Assembly (NCBI GenBank): GCA_018907035.1
Contig: JACCIC010000299.1
Span: forward strand, 398,524 to 462,523
Source: Sycobia sp. Sy_11
Taxonomy: Eukaryota; Arthropoda; Insecta; Hymenoptera; Epichrysomallidae
DNA: 64,000 bases
Reading direction: 5' to 3'
The notes beneath the pieces were generated by a model, which was not told the DNA's origin, ran no database searches, and was given only the letters and a program-made list of their open reading frames with translations. Made by a program: the position numbers and the translations under genes. Within the stretch, counting starts at the first letter, position 1; each line of letters begins with the position of its first letter. Shown here one piece after another: positions 1-10,762 of this stretch.

Positions 1-999
1 TGGCCCAGAAGAGGCGATTAGCCGAAAAACTTTCCCCCTACCGAAATCTCCTTGATCTACCTCTTCCCCAAAAACAAAAACACGTCCCGACCATCCCCAT
101 GGGAAACAGATAGAGTGACGAACAATACCACTCAACGGGAACGTTGTAACCGCGATGTACATAGAAGCAAGCTACGGGATTCATGGGAAAGAAAAGCAAA
201 CGATGCTTAAAACACGCAAGTAACTTTTTTTTGCCTCATCACTTCACCGAATCATTCGAGGACTATGTCGTGACAATAATTAACACAACGAATTAAAAAG
301 GGCACAGCGTCGGCGGGCGTGGACATTTACGGCAAAGTTCCGATTGAAGTGAGCATGCTATGGCTCTTGTAAAAGGTCAACTACTTGCTCGCTCCACCAA
401 CGGTGCACCCATGCTAAAAGAAAACACCGAACTACCATAGATCCCACTGTTTCAGCAACACCTACTGAAGACCATTGCGAAAGAACCAAGAAGCCACGGG
501 TCATCATGGCGAATCACCGATTATCGACACCGAAAAAAAAACAGAAGAAAAACATAACCCATACACGATTTTTCTTCCCTATTTTTGTATTTCTTATCTT
601 ATATTATATCTAGTATTAATTATATATTATATCCTACTATATTATATTATATCCAATTATATTATGTTATCTTATTATTCTTATATCTTAGTATTATATC
701 GAGTCACCGCAAACAGCTACGACTCCTGTGAGCACCAGCGGATGTCTCGATTAGGTTAAGAAAAAATGTCATTTTGTCCACTAGTATTATAGTATCGAAA
801 CGCCACACTTCCATGCGCGACCAAGTATTCATCCCTATGTAGTATTTCGTAAACGTGTATCACTTCCTTTTGTTCCCCTACCGTGTCATCGTCCGTTTCC
901 CCGTAACGCCATCAGACTTAGTTTGTACTTACCCCAACGCGACCACGTCGGTTTTGGGAGGGGGAATTTGTAACCGTCCCGGTCGGCGTTTTCTGCGTT
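1..999. other. Flanking DNA, no gene recognised
   Basis: I see no conserved coding frame here. A 94-codon open frame at 475-759 is made largely of a low-complexity TA-rich tract (about 590-690) that translates to Tyr/Ile/Leu runs, so it is not credible as a gene. Composition becomes markedly more G+C- and CpG-rich after about 880. Confidence 0.6.
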
Positions 1000-1859
1000 T
1001 TAAAACCACGTGCGCGTGTAAGCACAAATAGTGAAGACGCACTGCCAAAAGGGCGCGCGCGAAGCGCCGCACAGCGCGACGCTGGAACTGGAGAGAGACG
1101 AAGTCCTTCTTCTCTGTCGAGACCCGGTGTCAGACTGAAGCATTTGCCAGCCCCGCACTGTGAGTGGCTCGTGCTTTGTCACTCATTAACCAGGAGATGA
1201 TTCCAAATGCAGAGAAAACTTCGCGAACACTCTGTTCCAAGCCCCGACGGTTCTCGTCACAGCTAGTGTTCACATCGGGAGAGCGATCAGCTCCCCGATC
1301 GCCATTACACCACCAACACCACCGCCGCCGCGGCCGCCTGCACGACCGGAGTCGTGTGCGACCTGACGCCAGAGAGCCCCTGCTCTCCTCCACCACCACC
1401 AACCAGCTGATGGCCCAGCAGCAGCAGCATCTCCGACGGCCTGCCCGACTGGAGGCGACCAGCGCGAGAGGAAGCGCGAGAGGAAGCGCGAGAGAGCGGG
1501 TTCCACAACGCCGACGCCGCCGCCTGCCTGACTAGTGTCAAGCGGGAGAGAGAGAAAGAGCAACGGCCGCCACGTCCAGCAGCCCGTTCCCGAGGGAGAC
1601 CAAGATCGACCCGCGACACCCGGCAAAGGCAAGTACATGACCGCCTAGTGTGCTATTAAGAGGTTTGCCGAGTCCGCCGCCACCGCGCCCGCGCCGTGTT
1701 CAGGTTAACGCTCAAATGTGTTCGTTCGTCTGCGTCCCTATCGTGTGTCCCCGACCCCGTACTTAGTCCGATTGTAGTTCGTAATGTCGAAAATAATGTA
1801 AAGAGAAGTGCCGCGGAATCCGCGAGTTGAAGTGAGTGCGTGAGTGTGCTGTGTGGTTC

Positions 1860-1947
<88 letters not shown>

Positions 1948-2113
1948 CAAATCTCAGAGTGCGAGTGTGTGAATGCGTGTAAATAAATAAGAGCGTGAAG
2001 CTCGCCATTAATCGTGAACTCCGCGTTGATTGATTTCTTGTCCCTGCCAATTTCCCCTATCCCGTTCTAGGGTGATCCGGAGTATCTGCGGGTGTACGCA
2101 GCAACGCCTCGAG
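1000..2113 (+). promoter_or_regulatory. CpG-rich segment ending in a splice donor; candidate host 5' exon/promoter
   Basis: This kilobase is rich in G+C and CpG, unlike the very AT-rich DNA that follows. It ends in a textbook 5' splice site, GAG followed by GTAAGT, with the GT at 2114-2115. An open frame of 123 codons lies on the plus strand (1164-1535), and several overlapping frames exist on the minus strand. All are Arg/Pro/Ser-rich and without a recognisable domain, as expected for non-coding CpG-rich DNA. The simplest reading is a non-coding first exon plus promoter of a host gene whose first intron would hold much of the remaining window. That is inference from composition and one donor site; no downstream coding exon is visible. 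Confidence 0.35.
1863..1945. repeat. (TG)n microsatellite
   Basis: An uninterrupted TG dinucleotide tract of about 83 bp inside the CpG-rich segment. It produces spurious His/Thr-repeat frames on the minus strand. Confidence 0.97.
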
Positions 2114-2141
2114 GTAAGTTGAGCGGCGTGAAAACGCAGTT

Positions 2142-2145
<4 letters not shown>

Positions 2146-2188
<43 letters not shown>
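2146..2188. repeat. (AT)n microsatellite
   Basis: A pure AT dinucleotide run just inside the putative intron, about 30 bp after the candidate donor at 2114. Confidence 0.95.
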
Positions 2189-2191
<3 letters not shown>

Positions 2192-3294
2192 ATGTGATAT
2201 GATATGATATATATTATTATTATTATTTCAGTGCTATTGTATATTATATATAGGTGTGTAGAAGGATTTTTATAAATCAACTTAGATTTGAACATTTTAT
2301 TATTTCAACTATGACAAACAACACATACAAATACTTCAAACGTTAAGGAAGGGAATTGAATTTACATAAATAATTATCTTGATTCCAAATATTAGTTAGA
2401 AAATTCAAATGGAAAGAATAGAAAAGTTTTTTATTATGCAAAAACAAACTGTAAATATTATTCAATATACATTCTTTGATCGTTATTCTTTTGGTTTTCA
2501 TCAACATTGTGATTGGCATTTTTCAATATCAACGTGATAGACTTCTATACCATTTAATAAATAAATTAAAATGCTTGGAGAATTGAGAAAATAGGTTGAG
2601 TTACATTAATTTGTAATTAGTTTTATCTACTCTGACAGCGCATGCACACGAATTAAAATGTTTCTATAAAAAAACTAATATCAAGATAATTAGTACAAGT
2701 TTTTTAAATTTGATTTTCACTCCTTAAATTCTTACAACATTACTGATAAAGCAGCCTCAAAAATATTATTTTTTTACCTTATATCTGTTTCAATTATTGG
2801 TAATTATTATATATGTTATTCTATTTATTTATGAAATAAATAATTTAAGAAATAATATAATTTTATGGTTTTTTGAAATTTTTTAAAAATTTGAAGTTGT
2901 GTTTCTATCGAAGTTTTAATTTATAGAGAGTGCACACATTGCATGTTTGGTGACTGGACACTCCCGCAAGTGATAAAAAATTATCTTGATTAGTACATAA
3001 GCTCGTTTAAGACTTCATATACATATATATAACATTTTATGTGAATGTATGAACGATTGTCAATGCGTTTAATATTTATTATATATGTATAATTAATAAC
3101 TGACGTGTAAATGAATTCATTACTCAAAATTAGAAACTCGATATAAATTTACAATTTATTTATTAAGGTAACTATCAAAATCAATGAATATATATAATAA
3201 TACATAACAATGATATTCATTTTTTAGTTAGGCTATACATTATACCTAGCTTAACTTTATTTTAAGATAAATTTGAATCATAACATAATCATAA
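2189..3294. other. AT-rich non-coding stretch
   Basis: Very AT-rich with stop codons in all frames. I see no gene, tRNA-like fold or recognisable repeat family here. Confidence 0.6.
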
Positions 3295-4435
3295 ATTAAA
3301 TAATAAATAAATAGTTTTAACGGAAATATAGCTTAATAAAGTAATTAGATCATTTATCAATCGCCGAGTTTATTTTCACATCATTTGGTCCACGTGTGGA
3401 CTAAAAAAGAGTTAATTATTGAATCATCGATGTTTTTAGGTAAACATTCTTTTACTATTTTTTCTGATAATTCATTATTTTTAGAAAAAAGTAGGTATTA
3501 ACTTGCCAGGTCGGTTCTCACAAAGCTTATGCTGTTTTTTTAATAATTAATTTTTGCATGAAAAAATTTTACAGTATATACAGTAATCTGAATAAATGAA
3601 GCTTTATTGGTAAATAATTTTCAATTTTGTCACTACATACGTTTTAAATAGTCAAAAAATATAAATACACTTTTATATAGAGTTCAATTTGCGTTCTCAA
3701 AGAAATAGGAAAACACTGTTTTGTTAAAAGGTGCCAAAAAATTTGGTTGACTGGAATCCAACTTGGGCAATTGACAAACTTCAATCTAAAGTCCGGTACT
3801 TAACGATACTAAACAATCAAATGCCCTTCTTGCCTTAGCCGACTTTTACGCAAATTGAAAATAGTAAACATTTGATTGATTAAGTAGTATATATATGCTT
3901 TAATCCTTTGCATAAATTTCTATTATATTGATTCCTGTAGACAAGGTTTTAAATATCATTTTGTTTTTAGGGGTATTTCGCCATTCGTTCGGTTCGTGCA
4001 AGAAGTTTAACTATTTATGTACTTCTCAAGATATATTTATTTTCTTTGCATATTCTCTCTGAATATTTGATTAATCTATTCCAATGAAATTCTAATTTAA
4101 AGTACACAATTATTGAAAAGTAAACAATTTTCTTTAGGATTATGTACTTTTATCTTAGAGTCTATATATTTAAATTCAATATTGGATTTGTTCACCTACA
4201 ATCTTTGTGGGAACGGCCCTGGCAAGTTCATACCTATTTTTTTTTAATAATAATAAATTATCAGAAAAAATAATAGAAGAATGTTTATCTAAAAATATCA
4301 ATGATTCTAGTTAATTAAATCTTTTTTAGTCTACACGTGGACCAAATAAAATAAACTCGGCTATTTGTAAATGATCTCAACAATTTATCACTTTATGAAG
4401 CTTCATTTCCGGTAAGACTACTTATTTATTATTAT
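3295..4435. mobile_element. Non-autonomous element with long terminal inverted repeats (about 1.14 kb)
   Basis: Roughly 3295-3530 reappears as an imperfect reverse complement at about 4200-4435. Landmarks are CCGAGTTTATTTT at 3364 against its complement near 4360, GGTCCACGTGTGGAC near 3388 against GTCTACACGTGGACC near 4330, and AACTTGCCAGG near 3500 against CCTGGCAAGTT near 4216. The 670-bp interior has no open frame of useful length. The layout fits a non-autonomous TIR transposon derivative. I cannot assign a superfamily because no transposase and no clear target-site duplication are visible. Confidence 0.75.
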
Positions 4436-4704
4436 TGTTCAGAGTTTTGGATCTATTTGTGTAAACTATACATGCTGTTATTTATAGGGATGCATATTTT
4501 TGTCTTAATATATTAAGAATTGAAAAAAATATTTTATATAAATTTTTTACAAAATACATGAGAAGATGTATTTAAAATTCTTACTGTACTAAGACACAGC
4601 AAATTCGCCTAACTATTTTATTTTTGTTAAATTTTATTTACATTATTTTTAATTATTATTTAATGAATTCAATGTAAATCTACAATGCAATACAATAATT
4701 ATTT

Positions 4705-4708
<4 letters not shown>

Positions 4709-4752
<44 letters not shown>
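4709..4752. repeat. (AT)n microsatellite
   Basis: A pure AT run of about 44 bp between the TIR element and the SINE. Confidence 0.95.
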
Positions 4753-4754
<2 letters not shown>

Positions 4755-4929
4755 CTGCTTTCTCTCATTATAAACAGAACATCTGACTATTTCAATAATC
4801 TGAGTTTTAATTTCGTTATATGTGAATGTTCGTTAAATATAGTTAAATATTTTATGAGATTTTTAAAAAATTCATATAAGATTTATAAGTAGTAAATTAC
4901 TTAATATGCTAAGAACATATATTATTTTC

Positions 4930-5117
4930 GAGGCCTACGATTGCTCGATCGCAAGTGAAGGACTAGTAACTTCGTGATCCGAGTTCAAATCCTGGTCTCA
5001 GCCGATTGACATAAGCACCACTGTAATAATTTACATGTGCTTTTTTTACAAACACATCGTAGACCTCTGTTACTGATTAGCACAGGTATTATGGACGTTA
5101 AATAATAAAAAAAAAAC
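4930..5117 (+). mobile_element. tRNA-derived SINE, plus-strand copy
   Basis: The head begins GAGGCCTACGA and contains a pol III B-box-like sequence (GAGTTCAAATCC at 4981-4992) at the spacing expected in a tRNA-related promoter. A non-tRNA body follows, and the unit ends in TTAAATAATA plus an A run (to about 5117). The same roughly 190-bp unit occurs reversed at 5560-5760, which confirms a repeat family. The B box and A tail are the diagnostic SINE features. The parental tRNA cannot be named from the head by eye. Confidence 0.75.
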
Positions 5118-5559
5118 TTATATTATTATGTTTTCCTTTGTCACAATCAGTAGGACATCTGAATATATCAGTGAACTGGTTAATAATTTAATTATAGAAT
5201 ATTTTTGTGTTAAAATCATGTCTATTTAACAGTAATTTTAATTAAATAAAAATTCTATGCTTTATAAATGTTTTCTGATTTTTATTTGAAAATAACTTAG
5301 TGTTTATTTTTTGTGCTATTATTCAAAATTATATGCGCATAATTATAGATGTTATTTACAATATTTTATTAGTAATTAAATCTGAAACTATTTTTTACAT
5401 TATTTAAATTTTATTTATTATTTAAATTTATTATAGGATTAAAGTTATAGAATGGAAAATGAGAAGGAATATATAAAATAACAATACTTTTCTATTAATA
5501 ATAACTAAAAATTATATCTAAATAAGAAAATGAATATACTATAACGATGATGATGACGA

Positions 5560-5760
5560 TTTTTTTTTACGTTATTTAACGTCGCTCTATTTATGCTACC
5601 AAATACTGGTGCTAGTCAGCGACGGAAGTCTACGATGTGTTTGTAAACAAAGTACATATAAATTATTACAATGGTGCTTGTGTCAATCGGCCGAGGCCCG
5701 GATTTGATCTCGGATCACCAAGTTAGTAGTCCTTCGCTCTAGCGAGCCATCGTAGGCCTC
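5560..5760 (-). mobile_element. tRNA-derived SINE, minus-strand copy
   Basis: Reverse-complement partner of the SINE at 4930-5117. The T run at 5560-5568 is its A tail, the B-box-like region lies at about 5699-5715, and the head ends in GGCCTC at 5760. It carries about 12 bp extra near the 3' end and scattered substitutions relative to the first copy, so the two are independent insertions of a moderately old family. Confidence 0.75.
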
Positions 5761-6796
5761 AAATGATGACGACGACGATGATAAAATATTATAATTAATA
5801 ATTCTAATTATAAGGTTCATACTTGAATGATCATTCAAATTAGTCGATAGTACTACAAATTATAAATAAATTATTATCAATAAATATATTACAAATCGCA
5901 ATAAATGTTAGAAAATGCTAGATTCAAAGTTACAATAATTTATAAATAATAATTGTAAAGAGTAAATTGTATATTTTTCTTTTATGCACAATATAAATCC
6001 TATGTTAATGATATTTGCACATGAGTAATAATAATATAAATATGCTTGTTCAAATTTTTAAACTTGAAGCAAAATGTAAAAATGGAACAGATTTTTAAAA
6101 AAATTCATTACTTCATTTAAAACTAGAGAATGTAAGCTGTGAAGCTAATTTTAATGAAATACTGGTTTTTGTTTTCATGTCATCTGCTGCGTCATCAGGC
6201 ATCATTTTATCAAATATTTGTTTATATATTAATCCACCCTTCGCTACATAGAATGTACGATAGCCATCATACCAACTATAAATAGAATATTAAGTTTTTA
6301 TTTGTAATGAAGGAAAAAATATCATCAGATACTTACGCTTCTTTTCTTATTTATTATCTTGTATTCTCCAAACTTTGAATCGACAAAAATTTAATTAAAG
6401 CTTTAATCCGAATGTATCACTTATACGCCAACGTACTCGACTAGTATTGTCTTGACCGTGAATTGTTATTTTTAAAACATTCAGTTTAACATGTGCGTAT
6501 TTCAATCAGAAATCAAAAATATTAAAATACAATATTAAAATACGGCGAAGGGAATTTGTTATATGGAAATATAGTAGTGACATATCTATATACATATAGT
6601 TTATTTCTTTAAATAATACAGAATTTTTTTCCAGAAAAATTTATAAATTATTTCAATAATATATACGACTTTTTAATTTATAATAATTAGATATTCGTAT
6701 ACTGTTATAATGCATGCGATAGAATCATTTTAAGTGTTTGCAAAATACGGAAATTATGTACACTCGTATCACATCCTGTCGGACAATCATATAACA
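5761..6796. other. AT-rich non-coding stretch
   Basis: No coding frame, RNA gene or repeat family recognised. It opens with a short GATGAC-type repeat (5763-5783). Confidence 0.55.
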
Positions 6797-7380
6797 GATA
6801 TAAATATACAAAAATTATTTAAATGACAATAACATTCTGGAAAATCTTTTAGGTGATTCGAAACAGTGCACCACGCGAGATATCCATCGTGTTCCAGGTC
6901 GCTCGAACGCATGTGCTACAACTGCAATTTTACACATCAGGTGCCATTTATCCTCGCAAAATTCTTTTTCCAGCTTGTCCCACAATACATGTAAGTTCAT
7001 TTATAATAATTTTCAGGATTGCAACAATCCGGAATGTATGCCTGCTGAAGCAATGAAAAGTACATTTCCTATAACAGAAACGTGAATAAAGTGTACCCGA
7101 AAACGCTTGCTTGAACTGCAGTTGAAAACTTGCAGTTTCAATTCTAGATTGTTGCAGTCCTAAAAATTATTATAAATAAACTTACATGTATTGTAGAACA
7201 AGATGAAGAAAGAATTTTGTAACGATAAATGGCAACTGATGTGCAAAATTGCAGTTGTAGCACGCGCTTTCTGGAGACCTGGAACACGATGGGTATCTCA
7301 CGTGGTGCACTATTATCGAATCACCTAATACAATTTTCAGAATGTTATTGTTATTTGAATAATTGTTGTATATTTATATC
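6797..7380. mobile_element. Fold-back (long inverted repeat) element, 584 bp
   Basis: About 6797-7034 pairs with about 7141-7380 over nearly the full arm length. Matching landmarks include GATATAAATATAC at the outer ends, AATAACATTCTG, the GTGCACCACG region and CATCGTGTTCCAGGTC. Only about 100 bp lie between the arms. Short open frames on both strands (6853-7056 and 6815-7000) are products of the palindrome and not genes. It fits a MITE/fold-back transposon; no transposase is present. Confidence 0.8.
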
Positions 7381-7560
7381 TACTATATCATTCATTGACA
7401 GAGTGTGATGAGAGTATAAAATTTTTTTATAAGTTTGAAACCACTTTGAAATACAGCACCTTCCAAGCCAGACTAACATATTATAATTGGAAAATGTATT
7501 TCTAATAAATTAAAGAGACTATATATATATCAATTGAATTGTACTTTTGCCGACTGCCCA

Positions 7561-8200
7561 TATACAAATTAATAAATATTTTTTTATTGATCTTACAGTC
7601 CAATCAATTCAATCTAAAAATAAAATAAAAATAAAAATAAAAAATAAAAATAAAAATAATAATAAATAAAAAAATAAAATAAAAATTAAAAATAAAAATT
7701 AAATTAAAAATTAAATTAAAATTATAATAACAGTCAGGCTGTCCTTGTTTACATTCATCCCCGTAGACTAATCTGAAACTAAAATATTATCTGAAAAAAT
7801 TCTTTGTTAGTAAAGTGCAGTCTGACTGTCCTCAACACCCTTACCTAATTGAAGACTTGTCCAACGTTTCGAGCTTGCTACGGCTCCTCCTCAGGGACTA
7901 AATTGTCAGACAATTAAGGATAAGTGGGGACAGTCAGACTGCACTTTACTAACAAAGAATTTTTTCAGCTAATATTTTATTTTCAGATTAGTCTACGGGG
8001 GTGAATGTAAACAAGGACAGTCTGACTGTCATTATAATTTTAATTTAATTTTTAATTTAATTTTTATTTTTAATTTTTATTTTATGTTTTTATTTATTTT
8101 TATTTTTATTTTTATTTTTTATTTTTATTTTTATTTTATTTTTAGATTGAATTGATTGGACTGTAAGACCAATAAAAAAATATTTATTAATTTGACTATA
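7561..8200. mobile_element. Palindromic repeat element with hammerhead-like loop, 640 bp
   Basis: The two ends are near-perfect reverse complements (7561-7835 against 7928-8200). Both arms contain, in mirror order, a TTTTATTG-type outer end next to TCTTACAG, a long A/T-rich simple repeat, GACAGTCAGACTGTCC-like segments, and a conserved block reading towards TCAGATTAGTCTACGG. The 92-bp loop between the arms holds the ribozyme-like motif listed separately. A diverged relative with the same order of blocks lies at 39610-40060, so this is a repeat family and not a one-off inversion. No ORF is present. Confidence 0.75.
7836..7927 (-). ncRNA. Hammerhead-ribozyme-like motif in palindrome loop
   Basis: Read on the minus strand, the loop contains CCTGAGGAG (7887-7895), a short GAGC...GCTC stem, then CGAAACG, and a little further GTC. 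This is the order of conserved hammerhead core blocks (CUGANGA, stem II, GAAA, cleavage triplet). The flanks CCTTAATTG before and CAATTAGG after could form stem I. Stem III would be only two to three base pairs, as known in Penelope-like-element hammerheads. Stem II is imperfect, so activity is doubtful. The assignment is inference from motif order and pairing. Confidence 0.35.
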
Positions 8201-8300
8201 CATATTCTTTTGTAACTTAAATATATTTGTAATAATTAAATTAGAAAAATGAATGTTATGGACAAAGTTCTCTGAATTTTAAGGTGAGTAGATAGGCTAT

Positions 8301-8412
8301 GGGCATACTAGCACATGGGCATTCTGGCACACTCTCCCGCCCTGAAATCTGTGCTTTGGCCCTGTGGGCATTCAAGCACACCTCCCCCCTTGAAAACTTT
8401 GCTCAGGCCCCT
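8301..8412. repeat. 49-bp tandem repeats at Polinton left end, copy 1
   Basis: Two consecutive units start at 8317 and 8366 with GGGCATTC, followed by GCACAC, a C-rich run, TGAAA, and a TGCT..GGCCC end. A partial unit precedes them at 8301. The same array begins copy 2 at about 49319, so it belongs to the element. Terminal repeats of this kind may be the inner part of the element's inverted repeat; the matching right end is not visible. Confidence 0.7.
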
Positions 8413-8599
8413 CTGCATATTGTAATGTATAGAGAATGAGGTCGCCTCCCAAAACGATGCCACTCTCGCTATATTATATTAAATAATGAGAGAGAGAGAG
8501 AGGGAGATGGGAACGAATCGTTTCATCATTTCCATTCATTAAATTTGAACAGAGTGATGTTTCTTCACGATGAAAATGTAATATGCGTGTAAGAAATGT

Positions 8600-9440
8600 G
8601 AACACCGTTGATGGTTATCTATTATTATAGAAAATGCGTGCCAATATACTGTATATTGAAAGCGAGTTATTTTTCTTTGCTGGTCCCACAACTTGCATCC
8701 TCTTAGTTTCGATCGAGAATAATATCTATGCGTTTGTAAAAGGGATTGAGTATGGAAAACCAGAGTACAAGTATCTAGTTTGAAAGAGCCCACTTCTCGG
8801 AAAAGCATGGGAAAGGGTCCGAGTAGAGGCGAACACTAGTGCAACTGAGGTAGACCTTTGTCAATCAGTATAATCTGCTTAAAGTCATAATGCACTTTGC
8901 GTTGGTGGTTATGGATATCTATCGTTATAGAAAACAGGTGCACCAATACTGAAAGCGACTTATTTTTCTTTGCCGGGCTCACGCCCTCCCTCCCCCTGCA
9001 CCATCATTAGTATAGACCGCTTACCTGTTCTAATGCGCTTGCCGCAGATGCACGTGCAAGACCGAGGTGAACAATTAGGATAACTATAATCAAGATGATT
9101 TTCTTTTTCTTTGTAACTCTCTAGATTTGTATCTTTTTGATTTCGACAGAGTATAACATCCTTGCGATTGAAAAGAAGGGAGTGACTGCGGGAAACCAAC
9201 GTATAGTTGTTCTATTTTCGAAAAGGTACACTTCTTGGAAGGAGCATGTAAAAGCGGGTCTGACGAGAGGCGAGCACGTGCGCCTCTGGACAGACTGACT
9301 GAGGGTGACTGATCATATAGTTTAATCTGCTTATCGTTAATGGTTATAGATGAGTATTGTTATGAGGAATAGGTGAGACCATACTAAATGCTGGAAGCGA
9401 GATATTTTTTCTTTACTAGAGCCACGCTTTCTCGCTCGAA
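8600..9440. repeat. Diverged non-coding modules of Polinton left end, copy 1
   Basis: Three related modules start near 8600, 8900 and 9336. Each shows the order GTTGGTGGTTA-like opening, ATC(G/T)TTATAG, a GAAAGCGA element, TTATTTTTCTTTG, later GTATGGAAA or GCGGGAAACC, and (modules 1 and 2) GAGAGGCGAGCACGTGC or a derivative. No frame is conserved across modules, so this looks like cis-acting or structural DNA of the element end, not genes. Copy 2 has four modules. Confidence 0.6.
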
Positions 9441-9587
9441 TAAAGAAGAACGTGAAACCATCTAAAATCATAGATCATACGAGATAGACAGGTCATTAGA
9501 AAGATTATAGCGAGCGATTGTGGGGAAAAATTATGTCTTTGCTAGGCGCACGCTTAGCTCATTATTGCGTATGGAGTGATACAATTT

Positions 9588-9860
9588 CCACCAATGACGA
9601 ATAACGTACGCTTCACCGAGTCTCAGAAGGAGGAGAAAATTTGTGTTCCTCCACCAATGAGGAATAATATACGCTTTTCCGCAGCTGAGAGGCAGGAGGT
9701 TAAAATTTTCATTTGGTCCATCAGAAAAGTATAACCCATCACCATAAAAGTAAGTGGCGGGAGGGGGGGATGGATTATCAAGGAGGGAGGAGAAAACTTG
9801 TGCTCGACCACCAATGAGGAATATTTTCTTGCATCAAAGTAGAAGGGGTGAACCATCCTT
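9588..9860. repeat. CCACCAATGA repeats upstream of the first Polinton gene, copy 1
   Basis: The phrase CCACCAATGA followed by GGAATA recurs at 9588, 9651 and about 9808, the first two 63 bp apart with similar downstream sequence. The same set is present in copy 2 before 51150. It lies just upstream of the TATA promoter and could be regulatory; no function is shown. Confidence 0.5.
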
Positions 9861-9943
9861 CCCATAATATAGTAAATGAAGGCGGTTCTTTTTTTTTAAC
9901 CAATGGAAACGTTTTCTCATAAAAGGTCAGCACTGGAGAACTG

Positions 9944-9951
9944 TATAAAAG
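9944..9951 (+). promoter_or_regulatory. TATA box of the RS-tail gene, copy 1
   Basis: TATAAAAG lies 94 bp before the ATG at 10038 and is conserved, with its surroundings, in copy 2 (51273-51280). An arthropod-type initiator-like TCAGT occurs at 9963-9967, but its spacing is short; a start near 9974 would fit the usual 30-bp distance better. Confidence 0.6.
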
Positions 9952-10037
9952 CGGAATCGCAGTCAGTTTTTCCATCACAATCTGCATTCAAATTTCAAGG
10001 CTTATTAAAAATTTTCAAGTATATTAAAAATTGAAAA

Positions 10038-10762
10038 ATGAAGGTAGCTGTGAGCACGGCAGGCAGCGGCAGAAGCAACGGCAACAGAAACAGCAACGGC
10101 AATAGCAACAGTACCGGAAAACGGCTCCCTGCTGTGGAAAAGGCGCACCAAAGCAGGGGGAAGTATCTGAAGTCCATGGACTTGTTTGTGGAGGAAGTGC
10201 AGGAGGAGGAGGATGCACGGCCGACGACGTCAATTTCCATCGTCGCAGCCTCGCTGACAAAGGCTGTAACGCCCTGTTTTGAAGAACATGTAAGGAGTTT
10301 TCCAGGCTCTGCAACGGATTGGAAAGCGCTATATCGAAGAGCGCAGGAGATGACGGAAGCCATCCGCCAAGCGGTAAAGTTTGCGGAATTCTTCGATAAA
10401 ATAGATGCAGGTAAGAAAAATAATGATTATTTTAAAATTTCTCTCTTTTAAATATATTAATATTTAATTTTAAAACATATTTAATATTTAATTTTAAGAT
10501 ATGAATATTAATATTTATGATTTTATATTTATTTATTACAGGAACGAAGAATGGAAGTAATGAGCACAGCTAACGCTCAAGGAGCTGTTCAGTGAGGAAG
10601 GAAAGAAGAAGAAGCTGTCTGAGAACGCCGAGGATGACACAGCACCGCAGCCACAGTCCATCCATCGCAAGCATGCGATACTCGAGCTGTTCGAGCGTTG
10701 AGGCAATGAACGTCGAACCTCTCCCAGCGCAGCCAAGAATAGTGCAAGATGTAAGGTTATAA
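10038..10762 (+). pseudogene. Two-exon gene with Arg/Ser-rich tail, Polinton copy 1 (broken)
   Basis: Exon 1 (10038-10410) begins with an Asn/Ser/Gly-rich stretch, then a basic GKRLPAVEKA segment, an acidic EEVQEEED run and a helical C-terminal part with YRRAQEMTEAIRQAVKF. It ends at a GTAAG donor. The intron is 10411-10541 with acceptor TTACAG. Both splice sites are conserved in copy 2. In this copy exon 2 hits a stop (TAA, 10571-10573) about ten codons in, where copy 2 reads on through an RS-dipeptide tail. I do not recognise the family. RS-rich basic tails are typical of nuclear or RNA/DNA-binding proteins, and the position next to its own TATA promoter suggests an early or regulatory role; both are inference. 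A second GTAAG follows exon 2 (10751), so a third exon is possible. Confidence 0.65.

Noticed and set aside
475..759. 94-codon open frame
   Set aside because: The sequence is a TA-rich low-complexity tract giving Tyr/Ile/Leu runs; no domain or conserved neighbour.
1270..1638. Overlapping minus-strand frames in the CpG-rich region
   Set aside because: Several frames are open at once, as expected from G+C-rich sequence with few stop codons; compositional bias and no recognisable domain.
1738..2050. His/Thr-repeat frames on the minus strand
   Set aside because: They are translations of the (TG)n microsatellite.
4981..4995. Functional tRNA gene
   Set aside because: Only a B-box-like match; no cloverleaf with acceptor stem was found, and the unit is repeated with an A tail, so a SINE explains it.
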